Shown piece by piece: positions 28,327 to 37,228 of a stretch of DNA of 64,000 nucleotides. Location: NCBI GenBank assembly GCA_050187415.1, contig JBFWXN010000011.1, forward strand, positions 29,071 through 93,070. The letters run 5' to 3'. The notes under the pieces are model-generated. The model worked only from the letters and a program-made list of their open reading frames with translations, made no database searches and was not told where the DNA came from. A program made the translations under genes and the position numbers. Position 1 is the stretch's first letter; each line of letters starts with the position of its first letter. The stretch is from Ga0077555 sp050187415. Its GTDB lineage: Bacteria; Pseudomonadota; Alphaproteobacteria; Rhizobiales; Hyphomicrobiaceae.

Positions 28327-28953
28327 TTAGGCCGGCGAAGCAAAAAGCTTCTGAGCTTCTTCAAAGGTTGCGACGTGCTGCAGTCGCCGCTCCAGCAGAA
28401 TAAGAGACCCTTTCGATTTTCGATCGGTCCAGTAGTGACCTTCAATCCGCTGGCAGTCGTAGTCGATGTGTGTGAACAGCGCCGATCCAAAGTGAATCTC
28501 GCTTTCGCTGCCGCGATCCTCCAACCTCGGTATGTTTTGGTACGCGATTGCGAGAGTGAAGAGGTCAGCGCCCTCCTTCGCGAGATTGTCGGCGATCGAC
28601 GCTGACTTGGCCCGTTCGGAATACAGCCGAAAGGATAATGAGACGAGGGTTTGGCGAATGACCACATAGACCGCCTTCTGGATGGGTTTTCCATCGTTGC
28701 CAACATAGCTGGATGTGAGTTCGCATCTCCACGTCCCCGCGAGGTCTGGTCTCTGAACGAGCCATCTCCTGAAGATCGGCCAACGCCAGGCGAAGTGGAC
28801 GAAGAGTACGGATGCGGTACTGACGGCTGTAACCGTGGCGCCGAACGGCGTAAGCATCCGCCATGACAGCGGTTCGCCCATGAGGAAGAGAGTTCCGATC
28901 CAGACTATCGCCGCCAAGCCGATCGTGGCAGCTACCTGCGTCCGCAATTGCAT
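28327..28953 (-). CDS. cap15: CBASS effector of the Cap15 type (two-helix membrane protein with beta-rich cyclic-nucleotide receptor domain)
   Basis: The 208-residue protein starts with two membrane helices (about residues 8-25 and 34-56). A beta-strand-rich domain follows, opening RPDLAGTWRCELTSSY at 68-83, then YVVIRQTLVSLSFRLYSE at 96-113, RSAS-like KSASIADNL at 116-124, IHFGSALF at 153-160 and IEGHYWTDRKSKGSL at 170-184. This is the pattern of Cap15, in which the barrel binds a cyclic dinucleotide and the helices disrupt the inner membrane of an infected cell. GAGGG lies six bases before the ATG at 28953; 34 upstream codons are open but unlike the family. The cyclase gene lies divergently at 29705. 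Assignment is from pattern recall. Confidence 0.8.
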   Translation of the reverse strand: MQLRTQVAATIGLAAIVWIGTLFLMGEPLSWRMLTPFGATVTAVSTASVLFVHFAWRWPIFRRWLVQRPDLAGTWRCELTSSYVGNDGKPIQKAVYVVIRQTLVSLSFRLYSERAKSASIADNLAKEGADLFTLAIAYQNIPRLEDRGSESEIHFGSALFTHIDYDCQRIEGHYWTDRKSKGSLILLERRLQHVATFEEAQKLFASPA

Positions 28954-29012
28954 CCCCGACCCTCGATCAGTCGTGCTACCAAGAGGCTGCCAGTGAGAGG
29001 AAGATCCCAGAT

Positions 29013-29453
29013 ATGTCAGAGTGGTCCGTTGGGGAAATCCTAAGTCGCCTGCCACCGGTAGAGACTACACTCATCCTGTGTTTTTTCACCGGCGAGCATC
29101 TGCCACAGTTCGTGGCACCAATGGTTCTGGCGCCACAGCCACCAGTAAACTGCATGTTCAATGCAGACTTCGCTAGTGTGCGGATATCGGTTCTGGAGCT
29201 GAACTCGGCAGCGCACGATGGTGCAGTGATGGTCGGCAGGAAGAGCCCAGCGGAAAATTATCGGATCGTCGGGTGGTCGCATCGCATGTTCCCGCCAGAC
29301 GGACCACGGAAGGGCGCAGCAAACAAAGGTACCGCCTACAACAGTTGCCTTGCGATGTCACAAATCGCATCGGTAGACCTGCTCTACCTTCGATCGCGCG
29401 GACAACACGTGGTATTCCGACTGGGCGAGCCCCTGAAGCCTGAATCGCTCTAG
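29013..29453 (+). CDS. Uncertain ORF between the CBASS effector and cyclase
   Basis: A 146-residue open frame begins at an ATG with AGAGGAAG nine bases upstream and lies on the same strand as the cyclase. The product has no recognised motif, signal peptide or helix pattern, and its third-position G+C (about 60 percent by eye) is lower than in flanking core genes. Overlapping minus-strand frames are no better supported. It may be an accessory gene, a decayed gene or chance. The rest of the 751-bp gap (28954-29012 and 29454-29704) shows no convincing gene and no clear promoter. Confidence 0.3.
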   Translation: MSEWSVGEILSRLPPVETTLILCFFTGEHLPQFVAPMVLAPQPPVNCMFNADFASVRISVLELNSAAHDGAVMVGRKSPAENYRIVGWSHRMFPPDGPRKGAANKGTAYNSCLAMSQIASVDLLYLRSRGQHVVFRLGEPLKPESL

Positions 29454-29704
29454 CGGACAGCCATAGATTGCGTCGCCGTCACGGCTTCCTCGCGAGACTG
29501 GCGCCGTTGCGCCGCATCGTATCGATGACCTCAGCGTTCCACCATATCCCACGGCGGCGATGTGATTGGGTTCTCTATCAACAACTAAATCAGCTCAGAG
29601 GCATTGCGCCGCACACTATCTGTCGGCAAACAGGCGGCAGGTGGTGCGCTCGGCCGATTCGGCATGCAGATTGGGTGCGCAGCGGTAGCGGAATTTGGTT
29701 GCAC

Positions 29705-30649
29705 ATGGCACGCTCGCGGAGCGATTGGAATAGCCGCTTCGAGCACTGGCAGCGCCCCGCCAGCGACTCGGAGGAACAGAAAATCGAACGGGCGGCGCGA
29801 ATGGTTCGCGACGCGCTCGCCAAGAACGCGTGGCTCTCGGCTGAGGGCACATCCGTCGTTGCGCAAGGTTCCTATTACAACAACACGAACATTCGGTTGG
29901 ACTCGGACATGGACCTCAGGGTCGTGCACCCTGGCATCAAGGTGCAGTACCACCCGAATGTGCATGTAGAATCTGCCGACCAGCTTCTGAGTTACACCTC
30001 TGCTGGTTCGTCACTCGCGTCCTTGAATTCCCGGATGCGTGCGGAGGTGGCGGCGGCCCTCAGAAGCGAGTTTGGATTTCGGAACGTGGATGACTCCGGC
30101 AGCCGCGCCATCCATGTGAAGTCACTGCCGGGCAGCCGTGCCGAGGTGGACGTCGTGCCGTCCTTCGTGCTGCACCATGTGATGTGGATCGACGCAACCA
30201 AAGAATACCTCACGACCCGTGGCATCGGAATCCTTTCAAAGGACACGACCGCGTGGACATTTAACTTCCCAAATCAGCACTACGAGAATGGCGTCACGAA
30301 GAGGAGCCGCACTAAGCACCGCTTCAAGCGGTGCGTCCGGATGCTCAAACGCATGCGGAACGAGATGCAGGAGCTTGGTTTGCGTGCCGCTGAACCGATC
30401 CCGTCTTACCTCATCGAGTGCCTCGCTTTTCGGGTCGACGACGCATTCTATCTGGACGACACGGATGATCACTTCAATCGGATCAACTGGATCATCCGCC
30501 AACTGCAGCAACTGGCAGCTGACCAAAACTGGGTAGCGCATGCGACTGAAATCAACGACGTGAAGAGGCTCTTCGGTAGCTGGCAGGGATGGACCTCCGC
30601 GCAAGTCGTCGATTTTCTCAAAGCGGCCCGGACACATCTGGAGAGTTGA
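29705..30649 (+). CDS. CBASS CD-NTase (cGAS/DncV-like nucleotidyltransferase)
   Basis: The 314-residue enzyme has the CD-NTase core: GSYYNNTNIRLDSDMDLRV at residues 55-73, where GS and the D68-x-D70 pair bind nucleotide and metal, and the third acidic residue D149 in SRAEVDVVPSF. A helical C-terminal half follows, with KHRFKRCVRMLKRMRNEM near 204. These enzymes make a cyclic di- or trinucleotide on phage infection. The product made here is unknown; Cap15 effectors respond to cyclic dinucleotides. The frame is open upstream to 29468, but the ATG at 29705 gives the family length. No Cap2/Cap3-type ubiquitin-like genes or HORMA/TRIP13 genes are near, so it is a minimal type I system. Confidence 0.82.
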   Translation: MARSRSDWNSRFEHWQRPASDSEEQKIERAARMVRDALAKNAWLSAEGTSVVAQGSYYNNTNIRLDSDMDLRVVHPGIKVQYHPNVHVESADQLLSYTSAGSSLASLNSRMRAEVAAALRSEFGFRNVDDSGSRAIHVKSLPGSRAEVDVVPSFVLHHVMWIDATKEYLTTRGIGILSKDTTAWTFNFPNQHYENGVTKRSRTKHRFKRCVRMLKRMRNEMQELGLRAAEPIPSYLIECLAFRVDDAFYLDDTDDHFNRINWIIRQLQQLAADQNWVAHATEINDVKRLFGSWQGWTSAQVVDFLKAARTHLES

Positions 30650-30786
30650 ACGCCGGCATCATCGATCTCAATTTTCGAGAATGAAGGGTAAGCGGACGTC
30701 GTTTGGAGTTGGTGCAAGCCGTCCTACCGCAGGAGGCTCAATGCCCGCTTCCTCCGCCTTGCGTCGCTACCACGGCTCTCCCAACA

Positions 30787-31329
30787 TCAATTCTTCGCCT
30801 TCCACGCCTTGATGGATTTGAGGGCGGTTTGGATGTGGCTTTCGGCGTCGGAGGCAGTCAGCACCGAATGGATGTTGCCGCCGGGCGCAATCACGTAGGA
30901 CGTGCGGCTGGCCATGACGCGAGCGCCGGATCCCCGCAAAACATCGTAGGCGCGCACCACGTTGCCATCGGGATCGGCGCCAACCGGAAACTTGTCACGA
31001 CATCCCAATGTCGAAAATTCGCGTTGGGTTTCCAAAGTATCGGTCGATATGCCGATCACCGAGGCGCCGAGCGCCTCGAATTCCGTCGTAGCCTCGGCAA
31101 AAAGATGAGCTTCCTCGGTGCACACCGTCGTGAAACTTTTCGGATAGAAATAGACGACGACCGGCCCCTTGATCAGCGCCTTCGCCAGATCGAAGGTTAT
31201 GTCCTTGCCTCCCAGAGCGGCAGGGATGGAGAAAGCCGGTGCAAGCGATCCGATTTTCAATTCGGCTTTGGCGCGTGTCGGGACGAGCGCCAGCAGACAG
31301 ATCAGAAGGGCGTGCGAGAGGAATTTCAT
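30787..31329 (-). CDS. Peroxiredoxin (AhpC/TSA family), exported
   Basis: The 180-residue thioredoxin-fold peroxidase has a signal peptide (MKFLSHALLICLLALVPT, cleavage near AKA at 22). The peroxidatic cysteine is in YPKSFTTVCTEEAHLF near residue 70, and a second cysteine in FSTLGCRDKF near 108 may be the resolving one. The family reduces hydrogen peroxide and organic peroxides; the signal peptide places this member in the periplasm. It is the first core-type gene beyond the CBASS island and is divergent from the ABC ATPase genes. Confidence 0.88.
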   Translation of the reverse strand: MKFLSHALLICLLALVPTRAKAELKIGSLAPAFSIPAALGGKDITFDLAKALIKGPVVVYFYPKSFTTVCTEEAHLFAEATTEFEALGASVIGISTDTLETQREFSTLGCRDKFPVGADPDGNVVRAYDVLRGSGARVMASRTSYVIAPGGNIHSVLTASDAESHIQTALKSIKAWKAKN

Positions 31330-31572
31330 ACATCGCTCCTCGACGTTCGAACTCGCGGTTCTCGGCCGGCGAGCCTAGCTTAGACGTCGCGGCAGCGCCA
31401 ACGGCAAGCCCGAGCGTCGCGTTTTCCGGCCGACCTATGCTTTGCCCTTCGGCCACCCACCGAGAAGCGGCGTTACCGCCATGGTGCACCGGCAGAATCA
31501 GCCATCGTCCCGTTGATTTGCTGCTGACCTCCTCCCAGATTTCATTCATTCTGCGGTTAAGGGAGGTACCGC

Positions 31573-32547
31573 ATGACAAAACCAATACTTGCGGTCGATG
31601 ATCTCACTGTCCGTTTTCATCTCAAACGCGGCACCCTGACGGCTGTCGATGGCGTCTCCTTCTCGATCGGCCAGCAGGAGACGTTCGGTCTCGTTGGCGA
31701 GTCGGGTTCCGGAAAGACCGTCACGGCGCGCGCGCTGATGCGCCTCATTCCAACGCCGCCGGGCGAAATATCGCGAGGCAGGGTCGAGTTCGGCGGCTCT
31801 GATGTGCTCAGTCTCGACAACGATGCCATGCGCGCCTTGCGCGGCCGGCGTATCGCCATGGTGTTCCAGGAACCCATGAGCGCGCTCAATCCCGTCTACA
31901 CCGTCGGCGCCCAGATCACCGACGTGCTCCGAACAAACCTGGGATTGAGCGGGCGAGCGGCCAAAGAGCGAGCCGCCGAATTGCTGAGCCTTGTCGGCAT
32001 TCCGTCGGCGCAGGCCCGGCTCAAGAGCTATGTGCACGAGTTCTCCGGCGGCATGCGCCAGCGCGTCATGCTGGCTTTGGCCATTTCCTGCAACCCGACC
32101 TTCTTGATCGCCGACGAACCGACTACGGCTCTCGACGTCACGATCCAGGCGACGATCCTCGAACTCATTCGCTCCATGATCGAGCGGTTCGACATGTCGC
32201 TCTTGTTCATTACGCACAATCTCGGAGTCGTCGCGCATGCCTGCGACAAGGTCGGCGTCATGTACGCATCCCACCTCGTCGAACTGGGCGCCAAGCAGGA
32301 AATCTTCTCGCGACCGCAGCATCCCTACACCGTCGGGCTGCTGAATTCGATCCCGCGCCTCGACACCAGCGAGCGCTACCTCACGCCGATCGACGGCACG
32401 GTATGCAACATGCTCGACCCACCGGGTGGCTGCAAATTCCATCCGCGCTGCGTCCATGCCACCGACCGATGCCGGAGCGAGATGCCCCGCCTCCGGGAGA
32501 TCGCGCCCGGTCATCTAGCAGCCTGCCATCTCCACGACCGCCAATAG
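31573..32547 (+). CDS. Peptide ABC transporter ATP-binding protein (DppD/OppD-like)
   Basis: The 324-residue nucleotide-binding subunit has Walker A GESGSGKT near residue 41, the signature FSGGMRQRV near 157 and Walker B FLIADEPT near 176. The C-terminal oligopeptide-transporter extension has the iron-sulfur-type cysteines in GGCKFHPRCVHATDRC near 287. It powers import of peptides or opine-like solutes with the paired ATPase downstream. GGGAGGT precedes the ATG at 31573. The matching permeases and binding protein are on the opposite strand just beyond. Confidence 0.92.
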   Translation: MTKPILAVDDLTVRFHLKRGTLTAVDGVSFSIGQQETFGLVGESGSGKTVTARALMRLIPTPPGEISRGRVEFGGSDVLSLDNDAMRALRGRRIAMVFQEPMSALNPVYTVGAQITDVLRTNLGLSGRAAKERAAELLSLVGIPSAQARLKSYVHEFSGGMRQRVMLALAISCNPTFLIADEPTTALDVTIQATILELIRSMIERFDMSLLFITHNLGVVAHACDKVGVMYASHLVELGAKQEIFSRPQHPYTVGLLNSIPRLDTSERYLTPIDGTVCNMLDPPGGCKFHPRCVHATDRCRSEMPRLREIAPGHLAACHLHDRQ

Positions 32548-32575
32548 ATGCGCCTTGCAGTCCGCGAGCAAAACC

Positions 32576-33565
32576 ATGAACGCTGCAGCCCCTCTTCTCA
32601 AGGTCAGCAACCTCGCAAAGCACTACACGCTCGGTGGAGACCTCGTTTCGCGTATTGCCGGCCAGACCCGGACGCTAAAGGCCGTCGACGACGTCAGCTT
32701 CGAAGTCAGGGCCGGTGAAACACTTGGCCTTGTAGGTGAATCCGGATGCGGAAAATCGACGACAGCACGCCTGGTCACGCGGCTTATCAAGCCCACATCG
32801 GGCAGGATCGAGCTCGACGGCGACGATTTGCTCTCGAAGTCCGGCCGGCAACTTCTCGAGGCGCGCAAGAAACTGCAACTCGTCTTTCAGGATCCCTATT
32901 CGTCGCTCAATCCGCGCAAGACCATCATGCAAATTCTCGAGCGGCCGCTGATCATTCACGGGCTTGCCCGGAGCTGGGCGGAGCGACGCTCGCGCGTGCT
33001 CGAGCTGCTGAACCTCGTGGGCCTCGGCCGTGAGCACATCGACCGCTATCCGCACGAGTTCTCAGGGGGACAGCGCCAGCGCATCGCGATCGCGCGAGCC
33101 CTTGTCGTCGAGCCCGACATCGTCATCGGCGATGAGCCCGTGTCGGCACTCGATGTCTCGATCCAGGCGCAGATCCTGAACCTCTTCCGGGAACTGCAGG
33201 AAAAGCTCGGCCTCACCTACCTCTTCATCGCTCATGACCTGAGCGTCATCCGCCATATCTCGGACCGCGTTGCCGTGATGTACGTCGGCAAGATCGTCGA
33301 GTCCGGCCCCGTGAAGGACATTTTCAAGTCGCCTCGCCATCCCTATACGCAGGCGCTGATGGCGGCTGTCCCGATCCCCGATCCGGCAAGCCCGCCGCCC
33401 AAACTGATGTTGTCGGGTGAAGTTGCCACTCCGATCGATCCCCCTCCCGGCTGCCGGCTTTCGAAGCGCTGCCCGATGGCGACGCCGAACTGTCGGAGCG
33501 AGCCACCACAACTGCGCGAGGTGGCCGCCGGTCATCTGGTCGCCTGCCACAACATCGCGGCCTGA
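32576..33565 (+). CDS. Peptide ABC transporter ATP-binding protein (DppF/OppF-like)
   Basis: The 329-residue partner ATPase has Walker A GESGCGKS near residue 55, the signature FSGGQRQRIAIARAL near 161, Walker B VIGDEPVSALD near 183, and the C-terminal extension with cysteines in GCRLSKRCPMATPNC near 295. ATG at 32576 is preferred over TTG at 32555. It follows the first ATPase by 28 bp and ends 33 bp before the convergent permease gene. Confidence 0.92.
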   Translation: MNAAAPLLKVSNLAKHYTLGGDLVSRIAGQTRTLKAVDDVSFEVRAGETLGLVGESGCGKSTTARLVTRLIKPTSGRIELDGDDLLSKSGRQLLEARKKLQLVFQDPYSSLNPRKTIMQILERPLIIHGLARSWAERRSRVLELLNLVGLGREHIDRYPHEFSGGQRQRIAIARALVVEPDIVIGDEPVSALDVSIQAQILNLFRELQEKLGLTYLFIAHDLSVIRHISDRVAVMYVGKIVESGPVKDIFKSPRHPYTQALMAAVPIPDPASPPPKLMLSGEVATPIDPPPGCRLSKRCPMATPNCRSEPPQLREVAAGHLVACHNIAA

Positions 33566-33598
33566 CGTATCCCGATGCGTCACGGGAGTGCCGCGGCC

Positions 33599-34549
33599 TC
33601 AACGCTCCGACAGTCGCGGGTCCAGGATATCGCGCAGGCCGTCGCCGAACAGGTTGAAGGCCAACACCGAGAAGCAGATTGCAAGACCGGGAAACACCGC
33701 GATCATCGGATGCGTTTCCATATGATCGCGGGCGGTCGACAGATCGGCACCCCAATCCGGCGTCGGTGGCGGTGTGCCGAGGCCCAAAAACGAAAGTGCC
33801 GCGACAATCAGGATCGTGAAGCCGAGACGCGTCGTGACCACCACGATCAAGGGCGACGTGCAGTTCGGCAAAATCTGCCTGAGCGCGATACTGAGCGAGC
33901 CTTCCCCGATCACCTGAGACGCCTCGACATATTCCTTTCGCGCCTCGACGAGCGCGACGCTTCGCGACAGGCGTGCCACTTGCGGTATGAAAGCAAATCC
34001 GAGCGCAAAAACCAGAATGGCATCGTTCCACGCACCTTCGAGCTTCCACTCGCGCGCAATTGTGACGATCAGCAGGTAGAGCAGGAGGCCCGGGAAGGCC
34101 AGCAACCCATCGACCACGCGCATGCTCACCGCATCGACGCGCCCACCGTAGAATCCGGACAGAATACCGAACGGTACACCAAAGACGAGACCGAACGCCA
34201 CGGACGCCAGACAGACCGCGATCGTTCGCTGCCCCCCGTAAAGCACGCGCGAGTAGATGTCGCGTCCGAATTTGTCGGTGCCGAAATAATGCTTGCTGCT
34301 CATCGGCGCCAGCCGCTCGCGGTAATTGGGTTTGGTCGGATTGTGCGTCGCGATCACCGGCGTGAAGACACAAGAGAGAAATACGAACAGCAGCATTATT
34401 CCGCCTATGGTGGCGGTCCTGCTTTTGCGTAATTCACGAAAGGCGTTGCGAAGCGATGCAAGCATTCGGTTGGCGCGAACACGCCAAGCCCGATCCTCGC
34501 CGACGAGAAGCCCGTCGTGACGGCGGCGCGTGATGAGTGGCTTGTCCAT
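33599..34549 (-). CDS. Peptide ABC transporter permease (DppC/OppC-like)
   Basis: The 316-residue inner-membrane subunit has about six helices, starting with ATIGGIMLLFVFLSCVFTPVI near residue 46. The family HYFGTDKFGRDIYSRVLYGG motif lies near 87, and the ATPase-contacting EAA loop is in EYVEASQVIGEGSLSIALRQ near 205. GAGAGGG precedes the ATG at 34549. It lies 16 bp after the DppB-like permease, in one unit with it. Confidence 0.92.
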   Translation of the reverse strand: MDKPLITRRRHDGLLVGEDRAWRVRANRMLASLRNAFRELRKSRTATIGGIMLLFVFLSCVFTPVIATHNPTKPNYRERLAPMSSKHYFGTDKFGRDIYSRVLYGGQRTIAVCLASVAFGLVFGVPFGILSGFYGGRVDAVSMRVVDGLLAFPGLLLYLLIVTIAREWKLEGAWNDAILVFALGFAFIPQVARLSRSVALVEARKEYVEASQVIGEGSLSIALRQILPNCTSPLIVVVTTRLGFTILIVAALSFLGLGTPPPTPDWGADLSTARDHMETHPMIAVFPGLAICFSVLAFNLFGDGLRDILDPRLSER

Positions 34550-34565
34550 TGTCCCTCTCTACCCC

Positions 34566-35516
34566 TCACCCGAGGGTCACGCGCGGGTTGAGAACCCGGT
34601 AAAGCAGGTCGACCAGAAGATTGACCGTCACGACGATCACACCGAGCACCAGGATCCCGGCCTGAATCATGGGAAAATCCCTCAGCTGGATCGACTGGTA
34701 GATCGCGAGGCCGATACCGGGCCAGGCGAAGATCGATTCGAGAACGACGGTGCCGCCGAGCAGGGCAGCAAGCTGCAAACCCGATATGGTGAGCGTCGGA
34801 ATCAGCGCATTCCGCAAAGTGTACTTGTAAATCACCTTGCGGTCGGAAAGACCGAGCGAGCGAGGCGTATCAACGTACTCCTTGTGGATCTCGTCGAGCA
34901 TGCTCGAGCGCGTCAGACGAGTGGTGATCGCGGCTTGCCGGATGCCGATCGCCGCCGCCGGCAAAATCAGGTAGCGCAGGCTCTTCCAGAAATCATCAAA
35001 AGGGCTGACATAACCCGATGACGGAAGCCAGCCGAGATAGAGCGAAAATAACAGAACACACAAAATCGCAAACCAGAACTCGGGGATTGAAATGCCGATG
35101 AGAGAAACGATCTGGGCCGTATAGTCGACAGGCGTATTTCGCTTCACGGCAGCTATCGTGCCCAGCGGAACCGCAATAAGGATCGACAGACCGATGCCGA
35201 CGAGCGCCAGATAGATCGTCGCCGGAATACGCTCGATGAGCTCGACCTGGACGGGCCTGCGCGTGACGAGCGATTTGCCGAAATCGCCTCGCAGAACCCG
35301 GCCGAGCCAAAGCCCGTATTGGACGATGACCGGCTTGTCGAGACCGAACTCTTTCTCGAGCGCGCGCCGCACTTCGGGATCATCGACCACTTCCTGACCG
35401 GCCATTGCGTCGATGATATCGCCGGGGAGAGCCTGTACGAAGCCGAACACCATAATCGTCAGCACCAACAGCACGGGAATGAGCTGCAGGATGCGATTGA
35501 TCGCATAGATGAGCAC
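34566..35516 (-). CDS. Peptide ABC transporter permease (DppB/OppB-like)
   Basis: The 316-residue subunit has the first helix IPVLLVLTIMVFGFVQALPGD near residue 13, a conserved N-terminal periplasmic region (FGLDKPVIVQYGLWLGRVLRGD near 56), and the EAA loop around KEYVDTPRSLGLSDRKVIYK near 205. GTG at 35516 is the start. A hairpin separates it from the binding-protein gene upstream, which may lower its expression relative to that gene. Confidence 0.92.
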   Translation of the reverse strand: MLIYAINRILQLIPVLLVLTIMVFGFVQALPGDIIDAMAGQEVVDDPEVRRALEKEFGLDKPVIVQYGLWLGRVLRGDFGKSLVTRRPVQVELIERIPATIYLALVGIGLSILIAVPLGTIAAVKRNTPVDYTAQIVSLIGISIPEFWFAILCVLLFSLYLGWLPSSGYVSPFDDFWKSLRYLILPAAAIGIRQAAITTRLTRSSMLDEIHKEYVDTPRSLGLSDRKVIYKYTLRNALIPTLTISGLQLAALLGGTVVLESIFAWPGIGLAIYQSIQLRDFPMIQAGILVLGVIVVTVNLLVDLLYRVLNPRVTLG

Positions 35517-35589
35517 GTCACTGGCCCCTTGCTCACGGCAACGGCTGGCATCAAACGCCGGCCGGCCGCTGGTCTAAACGCGCGCGGGT

Positions 35590-35613
35590 CCCTCCGGGGC
35601 TGATGCCGGAGGG
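35590..35613 (-). terminator. Intercistronic hairpin between binding-protein and permease genes
   Basis: CCCTCCGG (35590-35597) pairs perfectly with CCGGAGGG (35606-35613) around an eight-base loop. It lies 20 bp after the binding-protein stop. No T tract follows, so it may act as an attenuator or mRNA 3' stabiliser, a common way to give excess binding protein. Confidence 0.5.
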
Positions 35614-35632
35614 GGCCTTCGGGCCGCTCGCC

Positions 35633-37228
35633 TCAAGCCTCGAAATAGGCCGTGCGAATACCACCACCAGCTATGCTGAACGGACCTGCGAAGGCCGGCT
35701 TGTAGCCCTTGAGGCGTTTTGCGCCCGCGCACGTCAGGGGCACGGCATGCGTGTAGATGATGGCGCAGTCTTCGTTGATCAGGTTCTCGACCTCGGTGTA
35801 GAGCTCGATGCGCTTTGCCTTGTCCAGCGTGAGGCGCGCTTCGCCGATCAGCTTGTCCACCTTTTCGTTCTTGTAGCCCGTACGCAATTGCGAGTCCGGC
35901 GAACTGGAGAGGACGCCGCGCGAATACCAACCGTCGGGCTCGAAGCGATAGCTGTAGGCCGTTGAATCGACATTGAAGTCGTTCTTCTTGTATTTATCGA
36001 CGAGCACCGGATTGTCGTAAATGTTGTTCTTGGCCTTGAAGCCTACGTCGGTCAGCATCGAGTGCACGAGTTCACCGGACTGGTGCATGTATTCGTAGGT
36101 GTCTCGGGCGACGACCTCGATTTCGGTACCCACCGCATTGAGCTTATTCAGGATCGACTTGGCTTTTTCCGGATCGAACTCTTTGACATTCGTGATCCCG
36201 GGCATGTGCCAGGGGCTGGCCTCGCTGTAGTAACCCTTCAGTTTGTAGCCAAGCTCATTGAAGACGGCGGCATGGATGGCTTCGCGGTCGATGGCGTGCG
36301 CAACCGCCTGGCGCAGAAGCTTGCTGTCGGGATGGCTCATGGCGAACGGGCCGGTCTTGACGTTCAGGAACATCATCGCACAGCCGACCTGAGGCACGTC
36401 CCAGGTATTGAACTTGTCTGCCTGCGTCTTTTTGAATGCGCCGACGTCCGAGTAAGCCATGTTCTCGATGAGGTCGACTTCGCCTGTCCGTAGCGCCGTC
36501 AGCCTGACCTTGTCCTCTTTCTTCGGGTAGCCCTCGATGGCGTCAAGGTAGGGCAGCCGATTGCCGTCGCTGTCTGTCTCGTAATAGTTTTCGAAGCGCA
36601 CCACTTCCGACTTGGCGTAGCGCTTCCAGCTCTTGAACTTGAAGGGTCCGCAGCCGACCGGATGCGTATCGGCCGTGTCGACGCTGTCCGGCGCGATGAG
36701 ATTGCACGGGTAGTAGACGGTATTGGCCAGGAAGACCGCGCTCGGCTCCTTGAGCGTCAGGCGCAGCGTCTGCTTGTCCATCACGTCCATCTTCGCGACT
36801 TCGCCGAGGCTGGCGCGCGTGTACGAGAAGCCGATCTTCGGGTCCAGAATGCGCTCGTAATTCCACTTCACCGATTCCGCATCGATCGTTCGGCCGTTGT
36901 GGTACTCGGCGCCCTTCCGCAGACGGTAGGTATAGGTGCGCAAATCTTTCGATATTTCCCAGGACTCGGCGACGCCCGGAACCATCTCCATCTTGTCGTT
37001 GAGATCGACCAGCCCCTGGGTCGTGGCCGCGAGGGGATCGGAAACGTAGTAGACGAGGTTGCGTTGCGGATCGAGGCCTCGTCCATCGACGCGCGTCGCG
37101 AAACGAAGCGTACCGCCCCGCTTGGGTTTCGCTTTTGCAGCAGGGGGAAAGGCAAGGGCGCTCGCCCCGGCGGCCGCACCAGCAATCGCCTCGCGGCGCG
37201 TAAGACCATGCAAAGGCTTCTTAGACAC
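35633..37228 (-). CDS. ABC transporter substrate-binding protein, SBP_bac_5 family, Tat-exported
   Basis: The 531-residue periplasmic binding protein belongs to cluster C (peptide/nickel/opine type). A twin-arginine signal is visible, LTRREAIAGAAAGASALAF, with cleavage near AKA at about residue 33. The family core includes TYRLRKGAEYHNGRTIDAES near 100 and HPVGCGPFKFKSWKRY near 185. GTG at 37228 has GGGAGG six bases upstream, while the frame stays open to 37258. It captures the solute for the two downstream permeases and the two convergent ATPases. The solute is not predictable. Confidence 0.9.
   Translation of the reverse strand: MSKKPLHGLTRREAIAGAAAGASALAFPPAAKAKPKRGGTLRFATRVDGRGLDPQRNLVYYVSDPLAATTQGLVDLNDKMEMVPGVAESWEISKDLRTYTYRLRKGAEYHNGRTIDAESVKWNYERILDPKIGFSYTRASLGEVAKMDVMDKQTLRLTLKEPSAVFLANTVYYPCNLIAPDSVDTADTHPVGCGPFKFKSWKRYAKSEVVRFENYYETDSDGNRLPYLDAIEGYPKKEDKVRLTALRTGEVDLIENMAYSDVGAFKKTQADKFNTWDVPQVGCAMMFLNVKTGPFAMSHPDSKLLRQAVAHAIDREAIHAAVFNELGYKLKGYYSEASPWHMPGITNVKEFDPEKAKSILNKLNAVGTEIEVVARDTYEYMHQSGELVHSMLTDVGFKAKNNIYDNPVLVDKYKKNDFNVDSTAYSYRFEPDGWYSRGVLSSSPDSQLRTGYKNEKVDKLIGEARLTLDKAKRIELYTEVENLINEDCAIIYTHAVPLTCAGAKRLKGYKPAFAGPFSIAGGGIRTAYFEA

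Noticed and set aside
29040..29282. A minus-strand 80-codon frame very rich in Trp and Cys, just upstream of the Cap15-like gene
   Set aside because: The Trp codons are the reverse of CCA proline codons on the plus strand, the ATG has no usable ribosome site spacing, and no family is recognised. It cannot be fully excluded.
29468..29704. A 79-codon N-terminal extension of the CD-NTase
   Set aside because: The extension is Arg-rich and unlike any CD-NTase N-terminus; the ATG at 29705 gives the usual spacing to the GS motif.
30741..30812. A 23-codon frame with GGAGG upstream, after the CD-NTase gene
   Set aside because: It is too short and runs into the end of the peroxiredoxin gene; a chance Shine-Dalgarno match is more likely.
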